A stretch of DNA of 64,000 bases from Anaspis maculata (lineage: Eukaryota; Arthropoda; Insecta; Coleoptera; Scraptiidae), in NCBI GenBank assembly GCA_949128115.1, contig OX421965.1, positions 34,715,681 through 34,779,680 of the forward strand. Direction: 5' to 3'. The notes beneath the pieces are model-generated. The model made no database searches. It saw nothing but the letters and a program-made list of their open reading frames with translations, and was not told the origin of the DNA. Shown one piece after another: positions 49,410-59,160 of this stretch (position 1 is its first letter; each line of letters begins with the position of its first letter). Made by a program: the position numbers and the translations under genes.

Positions 49410-49442
49410 AGCAATCCTTTGCAATTCCACTCAGTTGAGAAT

Positions 49443-50132
49443 ATGAAACTGGAAAAGCAAAACCTTGTCCTCCCTGTTACAAACTATGATGAGGTTTCAA
49501 ATACACAAAATTTCAACAAACATGGTGCGCTATTGGGAGGGTGTAAACGTGGTTTGATAGTTGGTGGAAGTGGTTGTGGCAAAACAAATTTAATGCTCAC
49601 TTTATTAGCACATCCTAACGGTTTGCGATTTCAAAATATTTATTTATACTGCAAAACTCTTTTCCAACCAAAATATTTGCACTTAAAAAAAATTCTAAAC
49701 CCAATTAAAGAAATTGGATTTTTTGAATTTCAAGATGGAGCCGACGTTATACTACCAAATCAAGCAAAAGAGAATTCAATAATAATTTTCGATGATGTTA
49801 TATCTTGCAATCAAAACATTATAAGGGACTACTTCAGTTTTGGCAGACATAGAAATATTGATTGTTTCTATTTAGCACAAACATATTCCTCAATACCAAA
49901 GCAATTGGTGAGAGACAATGGAAACTTCATAGTCCTTTTCAAACAAGACGCATTAAACTTGGATCACATATTTAACAATCATCTCGGGGCGGACATGAGC
50001 AAAGAACAGTTTAGACATATGTGCGCACAGTGTTGGCAGGAACCGCACGGCTTTTTAACAATAAATAAAGATTCACCTATAAATAACGGGAGGTATCGCA
50101 AAGGACTTGATTGTTTCATAACAGACATCTAA
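49443..50132 (+). CDS. FtsK/HerA-type genome-packaging ATPase
   Basis: A protein of 229 aa. The Walker A motif GGSGCGKTN is at about residues 41-49, and Walker B is a hydrophobic strand ending in FDD (SIIIFDDVI, about 112-120). A conserved AQTYSS stretch follows, in the position of the sensor region. Size and motif order fit the Polinton/adenovirus-adintovirus packaging ATPase, which pumps the genome into preformed capsids. I chose the ATG at 49443 because the frame upstream lacks an ATG. The stop lies 23 bp before the next ATG. Assignment is firm at family level. Confidence 0.93.
   Translation: MKLEKQNLVLPVTNYDEVSNTQNFNKHGALLGGCKRGLIVGGSGCGKTNLMLTLLAHPNGLRFQNIYLYCKTLFQPKYLHLKKILNPIKEIGFFEFQDGADVILPNQAKENSIIIFDDVISCNQNIIRDYFSFGRHRNIDCFYLAQTYSSIPKQLVRDNGNFIVLFKQDALNLDHIFNNHLGADMSKEQFRHMCAQCWQEPHGFLTINKDSPINNGRYRKGLDCFITDI
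50079..50086 (+). promoter_or_regulatory. possible TATA element for the 336-aa gene
   Basis: TATAAATA lies within the end of the ATPase gene, 70 bp before the ATG at 50156. Confidence 0.4.
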
Positions 50133-50155
50133 GAAGCAACATCATCGTTAGTACA

Positions 50156-51166
50156 ATGAATGAACAGATAGCACGCCAGTTGATTAAGAGTCGTGCGGCA
50201 GTTAGAAAAAAACTCCACAGTTTACGCTCCGATATAACGCGTATGACTTTTGAACGAGAAAAAAATTTGGCACCTATCACAAAACCGTTGAAGGATTTAT
50301 TGAGTAATATCAAATCAGAAGTGAAAACCCCTCCAACCCCCATAAAAAATGAAATAAAAAATGAAATAAAAAGTGAAATTAGTTACAAAGAAAAGTTCCC
50401 CGGTCGCAAAAGTGCTCCTTCATTCTCGGAAGATGTTTTTACCAACGATGATGATGATGATGCTGTTGGCAGCGATATGGAAACTCAGGAAGATGATCAA
50501 TATGTGTCATTGCATGAAATATCCAAACATGAAGAAGTAATGAATGAATATTTAGAGCAGTATAGTGGTTTAGCTAAAGAATATATCAGGAATATGATTG
50601 GAGATACTGAAAATCAATTTGATCATCAATATGGAATTCGACTAGATCGCTCTACAGAAAAATTCTCTATTGGTAACAAAATAGTACAGTTTATTGGTGA
50701 TGATGTTAAAATTGATGGTGTGACATATAAAGGAACACCCGGTCTGTATGAGTTCCTTTTTAAGAAGGAACCTGGAAACTATACACTCGAAGACGAAAGA
50801 AATTATAAAGCAATTATGGAAGTCTCTAGTGCGGCAAGACAACACTATGATCCTACACATCGCCTAGCCGGAAACGGTGGAAGAAAGTATTCCATAGTAA
50901 AACGAATTTTATCTCAACCAGACATGACACCACGACGTTTCACAACACCCACATCTCTAAACAAACGCTCACGTACCAAGTCAGGTGCAGGAGCATTTCT
51001 TCATTTGAATAATAAAGAAGTAGAATTCATCCCATGGAAAAACCCGAATAAATTGGTCAACAGATTGAGATTGCTGATTGCTGCACAGCATGCTGGCAAT
51101 ACAGCAGTGGATAATGAAATATTACATATAGTGCAAGAACTCAAACAATCACGCATTATAAAATGA
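50156..51166 (+). CDS. conserved Polinton protein, 336 aa, function unknown
   Basis: The N-terminal 60 residues are basic and helical. A charged linker follows with short K-N-E-I-K repeats (about residues 63-77) and an acidic run (DDDDD, about 99-103). The C-terminal part carries GTPGLYEFLFKK and, near the end, VEFIPWKNPNKLVNRLRLL. I remember this C-terminal pair as typical of a family found beside arthropod Polinton genes (I believe DUF8207-type; not checked). Its place between the packaging ATPase and the 144-aa protein suggests a virion or assembly role, which is inference. The stop codon overlaps the TATA element of the next gene. Confidence 0.8.
   Translation: MNEQIARQLIKSRAAVRKKLHSLRSDITRMTFEREKNLAPITKPLKDLLSNIKSEVKTPPTPIKNEIKNEIKSEISYKEKFPGRKSAPSFSEDVFTNDDDDDAVGSDMETQEDDQYVSLHEISKHEEVMNEYLEQYSGLAKEYIRNMIGDTENQFDHQYGIRLDRSTEKFSIGNKIVQFIGDDVKIDGVTYKGTPGLYEFLFKKEPGNYTLEDERNYKAIMEVSSAARQHYDPTHRLAGNGGRKYSIVKRILSQPDMTPRRFTTPTSLNKRSRTKSGAGAFLHLNNKEVEFIPWKNPNKLVNRLRLLIAAQHAGNTAVDNEILHIVQELKQSRIIK
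51157..51163 (+). promoter_or_regulatory. TATA box of the 144-aa gene
   Basis: TATAAAA overlaps the end of the preceding gene and lies 47 bp before the ATG at 51211. Confidence 0.7.
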
Positions 51167-51210
51167 AGTGAAAGCTCAATCAACACGCAGTTATATCAGA
51201 GACAGTTAAC

Positions 51211-51645
51211 ATGATTGACAAGTTTGGCAGATCACTGGTGCATAAGAAAAAGAGTGATGACTCAGAAAAAGCAATGAAAAACTTAGAACAAAAGATATCA
51301 CATCACCAAACTACTACAGATCAATATTTTTATGTAACACTGAATTTTTTTAGTAATACCCTAGGATTTACGGATCCAGATAAAAAATACTTTTTATATA
51401 AATTATACAATATTCCTGGTTTCAACCATTATGAAATTCCTTTTGAAGTGGTTGAGCTCGTTGACGCAAGCATAACTGCAAAGGTAGGAGTTGCAACGCT
51501 CAATCCAATAACCAACACAATAAGTTTTTACGAAGATATCAAAAAGGTTCCGTACGAAAGACGATTCAAATTTTCATTCTATTCTACTAGTGTTAAAAGT
51601 CCACCAACGCTAGTTGCAACTCTTGTATTTAAATGTAAAAAATAA
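51211..51645 (+). CDS. 144-aa protein starting MIDKFGRSL, function unknown
   Basis: A short N-terminal motif (IDKFGRSL) precedes a lysine-rich helical linker. From about residue 45 a beta-rich domain begins, with alternating hydrophobic residues and no cysteine until the end. This layout, a short conserved tail followed by a beta domain, resembles a fibre-like or capsid-decorating protein, but I know of no proven homologue. The gene has its own TATA box. Its stop TAA shares one base with the integrase ATG (TAATG), so the two are probably on one transcript. Confidence 0.65.
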   Translation: MIDKFGRSLVHKKKSDDSEKAMKNLEQKISHHQTTTDQYFYVTLNFFSNTLGFTDPDKKYFLYKLYNIPGFNHYEIPFEVVELVDASITAKVGVATLNPITNTISFYEDIKKVPYERRFKFSFYSTSVKSPPTLVATLVFKCKK

Positions 51646-52562
51646 TGTCGGTGAAAAAAGACATTGTTGATGAATTACATAGACCAGCGAGAAAAAACTT
51701 TAAACGCAGACGAGTGATTGTTAAGGGTCTGAATGATTTATTACAATGTGACCTCGTGGAAATGATACCCTATGCAAGAGTTAACAAGGGTTATAGATAC
51801 ATACTTGTTTCAATCAATGTATTTTCAAAGTATGTTTGGGCGATACCTGTGAAACGCAAAACCGGTGCGGATGTGGCTGATGCACTAAAGAAAGTTTTCA
51901 AGACATATATTCCAGCTCATGTGCATACGGATATGGGAAAAGAATTCTATAATCAAAGTGTGAAGGACTTATTTAAAAAACACAACATCAATCATTACAG
52001 CACATATTCAACGATGAAAGCTTCCGTCGTAGAAAGGGTGAATAAAACCCTTAAGGGTCTCATGTGGAAACAGTTTAGTTTGCAGGGAAATTACAAGTGG
52101 CTGAATTTATTACCGAAAATTGTCAAAAAATATAATGAAACGAAACATGGAACAACAGGCTTCAAACCAATTGATGTAAAAAAAAGCAACGAGAAGAAAA
52201 TTTTAAAAAACTCATATAGTTTTATAAAGACCGTGGATGTGAGAAAACCCAAGTTTCGAGTTGGCGATAAAGTTAGAATAAGCAAGCATAGGGAAGCGTT
52301 TAATAAAGGATACCGTCCAAACTGGTCTAACGAAATATTCACTGTTGCTAAGATAAAGGAGACTAACCCTCGGCACTACATGCTGAAAGACGATAAAAAT
52401 GAAGAAATATTAGGCGGATTTTACTCATCGGAACTCCAGTTAGTGAAGCATGCAGACGCTTATTTGGTTGAACGCATCCTCCGTCGTAAAGGTCCTAATA
52501 TTTTTGTGAAGTGGTTAGGGATACAACAACCTAGCTGGATTGATAAAAATGCCCTTGTATAG
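51645..52562 (+). CDS. retroviral-type integrase with chromodomain (Polinton c-integrase)
   Basis: A protein of 305 aa. The RNase H-fold core has candidate catalytic residues D36 (QCDLVEM), D96 (HTDMGKEF) and E130 (KASVVERVN), with 33 residues between the last two. A basic DNA-binding region follows (VGDKVRISKHREAF, about 205-220). The end carries a chromodomain-like stretch from about 270 (YLVERILRRKG..VKWLG..PSW). Polinton integrases join the element ends to host DNA with 6-bp duplications; the chromodomain may steer choice of target chromatin. No TATA element stands 40-60 bp upstream, consistent with expression from the preceding gene's mRNA. AATAAA follows about 10 bp after the stop. Confidence 0.93.
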   Translation: MSVKKDIVDELHRPARKNFKRRRVIVKGLNDLLQCDLVEMIPYARVNKGYRYILVSINVFSKYVWAIPVKRKTGADVADALKKVFKTYIPAHVHTDMGKEFYNQSVKDLFKKHNINHYSTYSTMKASVVERVNKTLKGLMWKQFSLQGNYKWLNLLPKIVKKYNETKHGTTGFKPIDVKKSNEKKILKNSYSFIKTVDVRKPKFRVGDKVRISKHREAFNKGYRPNWSNEIFTVAKIKETNPRHYMLKDDKNEEILGGFYSSELQLVKHADAYLVERILRRKGPNIFVKWLGIQQPSWIDKNALV

Positions 52563-52739
52563 GTAGTTTAAATAAATGAATATATTTTTTTTTAAAAAGC
52601 TGTTTTATTTGATATCACAATAGAAGCGGTAAGTTTCATGGTTTTCCAACTTTACCAGTAACATTTTTTCAAATCTGAATTCATCACTGCTTGAGCACAA
52701 AACCGTTATTTCTGAACGTTTTCGATCGAATGAATATTT
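52563..52739. other. intergenic, with poly(A) signal
   Basis: AATAAA at about 52571-52576 ends the integrase transcript. Nothing else was recognised. Confidence 0.5.
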
Positions 52740-53165
52740 CATCTTCTCGAAACCCCTCGAGTTCATTGACTTAATTTGACCTCGATCACCAAAGTTCAGT
52801 AACCTTCAGGTTCATTATCTTTGCATGGCCTTGAAAGTTCATTCACTCTTGACCTTCACAGTTCATTGACTGTATGCAAACTCGAAAGTTCATTCACCTT
52901 ATTGACTTAAATTGACCTTGATCACCAAAGTTCAGTAACCTTCCGGTTCATTATCTTTGCATAGCCTTGAAAGTTCATTCACTCTTGACCTTCACAGTTC
53001 ATTGACTGTACGCAAACTCGAAAGTTCATTCACCTTATTGACTTAATTTGACCTCAATCACCAAAGTTCAGTAACCTTCAGGTTCATTATAATATTTACA
53101 TGACCTTAAAAGTTCATTCACCCTTCGCCTTTAGAGTTCATTCACTCTTGAAGGAGGTGGGGGAA
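52740..53165. repeat. second tandem array, about 136-bp unit, rich in GTTCATT
   Basis: About 2.7 copies of a unit of roughly 136 bp. Each contains ATTGACTTAA(A/T)TTGACCT, CACCAAAGTTCAGTAACCTT and AGTTCATT(G/C)ACT words. It ends in the same GGAGGTGGGGG.AGTG word found at the first array. Half-site-like words (TGACCT, AGTTCA) recur. It lies directly before the 188-aa gene and DNA polymerase exons. Confidence 0.85.
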
Positions 53166-53288
53166 GTGTCTTTCATAAGAAGATGTGGCGGTCGGAGAGC
53201 ATTAGTAGCTCATACACTGTGCCAACAACAACAACAACGCTCCCGCAGTTTCTCTCAGTTATAGTAGTGTGTACTCCAGTTATCAAAA

Positions 53289-53855
53289 ATGTGCGAAAAT
53301 GGTGAAAGTTCTAACAGACAACAACAACAATCTAAGGTACAAATCTTGAGCCATTATGTTTTTCCTCCTCCGGTCATTAATTCCAACGCTTCCGTTTTGA
53401 AACAATACCTTGAGAATTGGGGAAAGTCCAGTGCATTTGGACTGGTGGTTGAAAACCAAACAAAAGATGACGTAATAGACCTAACTAATACGACTAACAC
53501 TCCATATTCTCAAGGGATTGAAGACATTTCAATTACCCAATTGTTTCGTCCGTCAGAAGCAGTTGAGTATGATATACAAGATTTGGAACATGATTTGAAC
53601 GTTTTTTGTAAACAAATGCCAAGTGAATCAACATCCGTGGAAACTGAATTTTCGCAGACGGATGATGATCTGTTTGTGCAATGTGCTGAAGCGGAGGAAA
53701 GGCGACAAACGGAAAATTTGGATAAAATTTTAACTATTTCAAGAGCAAGAGCTCTAAATATAAAAGAATTGAGAAATTTGGAGAGCCGGGTCAAAAAATT
53801 AAAAACAAACATTAATTTTCAACAACATGAGCTACTAAAATTGAGGAAAAACTAA
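53289..53855 (+). CDS. 188-aa protein with C-terminal coiled coil; its start may also lead the polymerase mRNA
   Basis: The N-terminus is Gln-rich (NRQQQQSK), the middle is acidic and Ser/Thr-rich, and the last 50 residues form a charged coiled coil (RRQTENLDKILTISRARALN onward). No family is recognised. There is a good GT donor after codon 16 (AAG|GTACAA at 53337). Joined to the acceptor at 53880 it is in phase with the zinc-finger exon of polymerase B, so the first 16 codons may serve as polymerase leader. Unspliced, the frame gives the full 188 residues. Another reading is that the whole frame is joined to the polymerase by another splice. ATG context is good. Confidence 0.55.
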   Translation: MCENGESSNRQQQQSKVQILSHYVFPPPVINSNASVLKQYLENWGKSSAFGLVVENQTKDDVIDLTNTTNTPYSQGIEDISITQLFRPSEAVEYDIQDLEHDLNVFCKQMPSESTSVETEFSQTDDDLFVQCAEAEERRQTENLDKILTISRARALNIKELRNLESRVKKLKTNINFQQHELLKLRKN

Positions 53856-53880
53856 ACTCAAGGTACCTGCACCATTACAG

Positions 53881-56800
53881 ACTGACTTTACCGATGAGGT
53901 TTCACCAAACCGCTGCACTGTATGCACGAAAAAATTTTCATCAAGCTGGAATTTGAAACGTCACCTGGAGCAAAGTTGTAGTCATCCGGCCAAACGAGTT
54001 CGGAAAGCAGGTAATACAATTGGCAGTCAACTTGGAACACCATAAATTAATTTGTCAATTTTAGATGGAAGATTTTGTGAACAATGCAACCGCAACGTCA
54101 TCGATTTTCACAGTCATCAAAATTCCATAGAACACAAAAACAACTGTTGTGCGCCTATGGGAGACAACGTCCACATCATTACGTCTCTTTTCAAAAGCCG
54201 CATTATATCATACAGGCTAACATCCCCTCAACAACACATAATCGTGCGAGAGTTCATGAACGATATATGGGATCAATTTAATCGGTTAATTCGAGAGCAG
54301 CTCGAGAAATTGATTAGCATCAAAGTAAACACGGAACTATTTGGGAGCTATATTCTTCAAAGCAAAGATATCACTGATGTCAAATCCTTTCGCACAAAAA
54401 ATTTGATAATCACGAAATCAACCGATTTAAGGCAGTATTATGAGAACCTGATCCAAGTACTAGACGAAAAATTATCTGAATTTTTGGAGCGGGATAGCGG
54501 TAAGTTTCAAAACAATTTTAAGCGGTATATTATTATTATTAATTATTGGTATTTACAGGCTGGAGTCTGCAAAACATTGAATATTTAGAACTGAACATCA
54601 ACAAATACACCCCGCTTCGAGGTTCTTCATTCATTGATTTGCCGGTGGATATCAAACGAAGAAAAGCTGTTGTAAACGTGAGAAATGCAGATCAGTTTTG
54701 TTTCCTCTGGAGCATCATGTCATCTGTTTTTCCCCCAAAAGGTGATCCATCAGTTACTTATTCATATCCAAAGTTTTCTTCTTGTTTTAATTTGGATGGA
54801 TTCGAATTTCCAATGAAACTTACTGACATAGCGAGATTTGAATCCAGCCACAACCTGTCTATCAACGTGTATGGCTTAGAAAAAAAATATATTAATGACA
54901 AAGTTCAACACCTGATTATAGGACCTTTACATTACACCTCATGTAAGCAACTTGTGCATGTAAATTTATTATTAATTGATGATGATGAGGGCAATCAGCA
55001 TTACACATGGATCAAAAATTTTTCTAGACTTGTCTCTAAGCAATTATCCAACCATCATTGCACTAAATACTTTTGCGATGGGTGTATTCAATATTTCGCG
55101 AGCTCTGAAAAATTATATAGACACATAGAGCATGACTGTGATTATGTTTGCGTGCAGTTACCTACTTCTGACTTAAAAATTAATAAATTTGGCGAAAGTA
55201 TTCCTGAAAATATTTTGAAGTTTGAAAATTTTGAAAAACAGCTTGTTGTACCTTTTTCGGTCTATGCTGATTTTGAATCATACCTTTCTCCAATTCAATC
55301 ACCTCTTTCAAACGATAAGAACTCTTATACGGTGGATGTTCAAGAACATATTCCATATGCGTTCGCGTATTACATAAAATGTTCCTTTGATGATACGTTA
55401 TCGAAGTTTGAATTGTATCGAGGTGCAGATTGTTCCCAAGTATTTATTGCAACATTGGAAGCAGATGTTAGAAGACTTTATCATTCTCATTTAAAACATG
55501 TGAAACCCATGATTATAACACCTCAGCAAGAAAGAGAATTCGAAAATTCAATTACATGCCATATTTGTGACAAACCATTCAACGTAAACGATGTTAAGAT
55601 AAGGGATCACTGTCACGTCAGCGGACTCTATCGCGGATCGGCTCACGTCAGTTGTAACTTGAATTACAAAATTCCTTATTTTATACCAGTGTTTTTCCAT
55701 AACCTCAGCGGGTATGATAGCCATTTATTTATTAAAACTCTGTGTCTAGACAAGGAAAAAGTCGATGTCATTCCCACAAGCACCGAGAAGTATATTTCGT
55801 TCTCAAAACATATTTATGTGGGTACAAGGCAAAGAACAGGTTCTGATGGTGTAGAAGATGTATATCTTAAATTGAGATTTCTAGACTCTTTTCGGTTTAT
55901 GTCGTCATCACTTGATGAGTTATCTAAAAATTTAAATTCTGACCAATGTTCAGCAGTGAGAAAATTTTTCCGTGACACTGACAAGTTCGATTTGATTCGA
56001 CAAAAAGGTGTTTTCCCGTATTCATATGTCGACAATTTAAATAAATTGGATGATACAAAATTACCATCCATAGATAAATTCACCAATAACCTCACTGAAG
56101 AAATAATAACAGATGAAGATTATGCTAGAGCAGTCACTGTCTGGAATTTGTTTGAATGCAACACCTTAGGTGAATATTCAGATCTGTACTTAACCTCAGA
56201 CGTTTTACTTTTGACCGATATATTTGAAAATTTCAGGAAGGTTTGTCTGGAAGCATATCAATTAGATCCTTGTCAATTCTTCACAAGTCCCTCTCTCAGT
56301 TGGGCTGCCATGCTTAAAAAAACCGGTGTTGAGCTAGAACTTTTAACAGACCTTGAAATGCTCCATTTTTTCAAAAATTCCATCAGAGGAGGGGTTTCTC
56401 TTTGTTGCAAAAGAGAAGCCACCGCTAATAATAAATTTTTAAATGATTTTGATGCTTCTAAGCCAGAATCACATATCTTGTACTTAGACGCAACGAATCT
56501 ATATGGGAAAAGTCAATCAGAATTTTTACCTACCGGTGGTTTTAAATGGCTTGATTGGGAGGAAATTGCCAAATTGGACATTGTAAATATTCCTGATATG
56601 TCAGAGAGTGGATACGTATTTGAAGTAGATGTCGAGTACCCTAAAAGTCTACACAAATTACACAATTGTTTACCTTTTCTCCCGCAAACCTTAAAACCTG
56701 AAAATTCAAATGTACCTAAATTAATTCCAAATTTATACGATAAAACAAAATATGTTGTGCATTATCGAGCTTTAAAACAAGCGATGTTACATGGACTAAT

Positions 56801-57779
56801 TCTTAAAAAGGTTCACAGAGTTCTAATGTTTAATCAATCACCATGGTTGAAAACGTATGTGGATTTAAACACAATGCTTAGAAACGCAGCTCTTACTTCT
56901 TTTGAAAAGGATTTTTTCAAACTAATGATAAATAGCATTTTCGGGAAATTTTTGGAAAATTTGGACAAAAGAATGGTTATGCACCTGGTAACACATTGGG
57001 AAAATCAGCGAAAACGATGTGGAGCTGGTAGTTTAATTGCAAAACCTAGTTTTGAAAACGTGACAGTTTTCTCTGAATCATTGTGTGCCATTAAGATGAA
57101 AAAAACCAAAATATTCTACAACCGCCCTCTTTATGTGGGATTTTGTATACTGGAAATTGCTAAATCAATCATATATAGCTTTTTATATGATTTCATAAAA
57201 CCTTTGTACAAAGACAATGTGGAGCTTTTGTATACCGACACGGACAGTTTGATTTTGGAAATTTTTACTCCTGACGTGTACCAGGATATAAAAAAATACA
57301 ATTGCAAATTCGACACCAGTAATTTCAAGCCAGACAATCCGCATGGTATTCCAATTTCACCACCAACAATCGGCTTGATGAAAGACGAATATGCAAATAA
57401 GTACATTAAACAGTTCCTAGGTCTTTGTGCAAAGACGTATATGATATTGGTGGATGGGGATGATAAGGTGGATGGGGATGATAAGGTGGTCAAAAAAGCA
57501 AAAGGAGTTCCTTATTCGGCAGTAAAAACAAAAATTACACAGGAAGATTATAAAAATGCTGTTTTAAACGATATTCCTAAATTTTGCAAGACTGTCAAAT
57601 TTCGGTCAAAATTACACACGGTTTACACCCAATTGCAATATAAGCTTGCTTTAAGCACTACTGATAACAAACGAATAAAAAAATACAATTCCATGAGCAC
57701 ATATGCTTTAGGGCATTGTGACATCATAGTGGATAAAAATTTAGATTTATTGATAAGCATGTGTGAAGAACTGATTTAA
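53881..57779 (+). CDS. DNA polymerase B (protein-primed type), spliced
   Basis: Exons are 53881-54010, 54065-54499 and 54559-57779. The introns are 54 and 59 bp with GTAATA and GTAAGT donors and TTTTAG and TTACAG acceptors, and the phases close exactly (1261 codons plus stop). Exon 1 encodes a C2H2 finger (CTVCTKKF) and exon 2 another Cys/His cluster. In exon 3: ExoI ADFES (near 55267), an inserted Cys/His nuclease-like module (CHICDKPF, CNLNYK, 55557-55665), ExoII NLSGYDSH (near 55705), ExoIII YLTSDVLLLTD (near 56190), polymerase motif A YLDATNLYG (56482), motif B NSIFGKF (near 56930) and motif C YTDTDS (57231-57248). This replicates the element. The start codon is not settled; an upstream 16-codon leader exon at 53289 fits. 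A six-residue duplication VDGDDK sits near 57450. Confidence 0.92.
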
Positions 57780-58263
57780 TTATCTATTGTTTTCAATCAA
57801 GTACGCGCATTGTAAAAGATTTTGTGTAGTCTAGTTGCTAAGTATTTCTAATGTAACAATTATTTTTTATGTAATAATTGTAAAATGTGTATTGATTTTG
57901 TATAGTCTTCAGTTGCTCAGTGTTTCTAAGGTTACATCATTTATTATGTAATTGATGACGTAAATTGTAGAAATTTGTAGTGGTTGTTATTGTTGTTGTT
58001 GAGTGTTTTAATTGTTAAATATATACCATTTATCTAGCTTACCTGATTGTATCATTTTCCCTGACTTATTCTACAATGATAAATAGATATATCCAGACAG
58101 TGTTGTATTTAAAGAAAGTTTAGAGTAATTTGAATTTGTTGAGTTAGTTGTCAAGTCATCCGCCAGTATATATTGTAATGTTGATGTGAATGATTGTGCA
58201 TTGTTCACAAACATTTTGTTGAGCTCACTTGAATACAAGACAAAAGACACTGTAATAAGTAAT
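57780..58263. other. intergenic, AT-rich, no gene
   Basis: It holds a diverged direct repeat: the ATTGTAAAA..TTTTGTGTAGTCT.AGTTGCTAAGT stretch near 57810-57850 recurs near 57880-57930. There are (GTT)n runs near 57985. TATATATT at 58167-58174 may be the promoter of the next gene. Confidence 0.5.
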
Positions 58264-58707
58264 ATGTTAATTTTGGACGTTCAATGTTTTAAAAATGACA
58301 AAAATAGTTTTTTGGCTAAAGAGTTAGCGGCATATGATGGACATAGAATTGGACATTACGTGTTCAAACCACCATTCCCTATGGATCATCTACCATTGGC
58401 GCAACAGAAAGAGGCTCGCTGGGTAATGAGCAATCACCATACAATTGATTGGATTCAAGGTCACACACCTATGCATCGCTTTGGTGAGATAGTGGAAAAA
58501 CTTACGCGTCTTGAAGAAGCAGTCTACATAAAAGGGCAGGAAAAGGCGGAGTACTTGCAAAAATATACAAAGACTCCAATTTTACTACTACCTGATCAAC
58601 CAACCATTACAGCTGGCAAACCTGCATGCTTTTATCATACAAGTACACCTTCTGTTTGCGCTTTATCAAATGTATTTTTTTTACATGATTATTTTAAAAT
58701 GGAATAA
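58264..58707 (+). CDS. conserved 147-aa protein of arthropod Polintons, function unknown
   Basis: Begins MLILDVQCFK. Conserved-looking blocks are LAKELAAYDGHR, HYVFKPPFPMDHL, W.MSNHHTIDW and YIKGQEKAEYLQKY, and it ends FLHDYFKME. I remember related proteins as common single-domain predictions in arthropod and cnidarian genomes near Polintons. The opening strand with Asp and the K-G-x-E-K block recall a degenerate RNase H/DEDD nuclease fold, but this is a weak inference. The frame is open further upstream without an ATG, so ATG 58264 is the best start unless an upstream exon exists. The stop codon lies within AATAAA. Confidence 0.7.
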   Translation: MLILDVQCFKNDKNSFLAKELAAYDGHRIGHYVFKPPFPMDHLPLAQQKEARWVMSNHHTIDWIQGHTPMHRFGEIVEKLTRLEEAVYIKGQEKAEYLQKYTKTPILLLPDQPTITAGKPACFYHTSTPSVCALSNVFFLHDYFKME

Positions 58708-58754
58708 AAGGCATTGCTTCATACAAGTTTTTATTTTTAGTACCTACCTACATA

Positions 58755-59105
58755 TTAAGGTATTAAATATTTTGGCAAATAGTTTGCCAAGTCAAGTGTA
58801 CACATTTGTTTATATAAACACATGAAACAGATCTCGCCATCAATATATAAACAACACAATTTTGCTGCTTTTCCAAATGTTATGGCTTGTTCATAACAAT
58901 ACTGAGAACTGAACAGCCGGTCCATCCCATAGACGGCTTCATGCATGTAGTTTTGTTCCAGCTGCATCAATTCCGAATAAACAGCTTCAATACTTTGCAT
59001 GTCACACTGTACTTCCGGTATGATGTATAATTCTTCCCAGGTTGATGGATTAGATGTTTCTTGCGGTTCAGGATTAATCTTCTTCATCTTCGTCTTCTTC
59101 TTCAT
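58755..59105 (-). CDS. small leftward protein, 116 aa, paralogue family member A
   Basis: Starts MKKKTKMKK inside a GAA/GAT-rich repeat. A Pro-rich linker is followed by a helical domain with KLCCLYIDGEICFMCLYKQM and a terminal ANYLPKYL. The same pattern, C-x2-Y-(L/I)-x3-I-(S/T/C), then a leucine-rich helix and (Y/F)L, occurs in the proteins at 59074-59415 and 63160-63444. The 5' end overlaps the 3' end of the neighbouring leftward gene by 32 bp, in another frame. It may be a separate gene, or the second half of one protein split by a frameshift in the repeat. Function unknown. Confidence 0.55.
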   Translation of the reverse strand: MKKKTKMKKINPEPQETSNPSTWEELYIIPEVQCDMQSIEAVYSELMQLEQNYMHEAVYGMDRLFSSQYCYEQAITFGKAAKLCCLYIDGEICFMCLYKQMCTLDLANYLPKYLIP

Positions 59106-59160
59106 CTTCGTCTTCTTCTTCTTCTTCTTCTTCTTCTTTAGGTATGAACTGCTCCACTTC
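59074..59160. repeat. CTT/CAT trinucleotide tract
   Basis: About 60 bp of CTTCTTCTT and CATCTTCGTCTTC units (GAA/GAT on the minus strand), concentrated at 59083-59140. It encodes the acidic tail of one protein and the basic start of the next in different frames. Confidence 0.85.

Noticed and set aside
53850..53880. Possible programmed frameshift linking the 188-aa protein to the polymerase zinc finger
   Set aside because: The polymerase frame here is +1, not -1, relative to the 188-aa frame, and no +1 signal is present. Splicing to the acceptor at 53880 explains the arrangement better.
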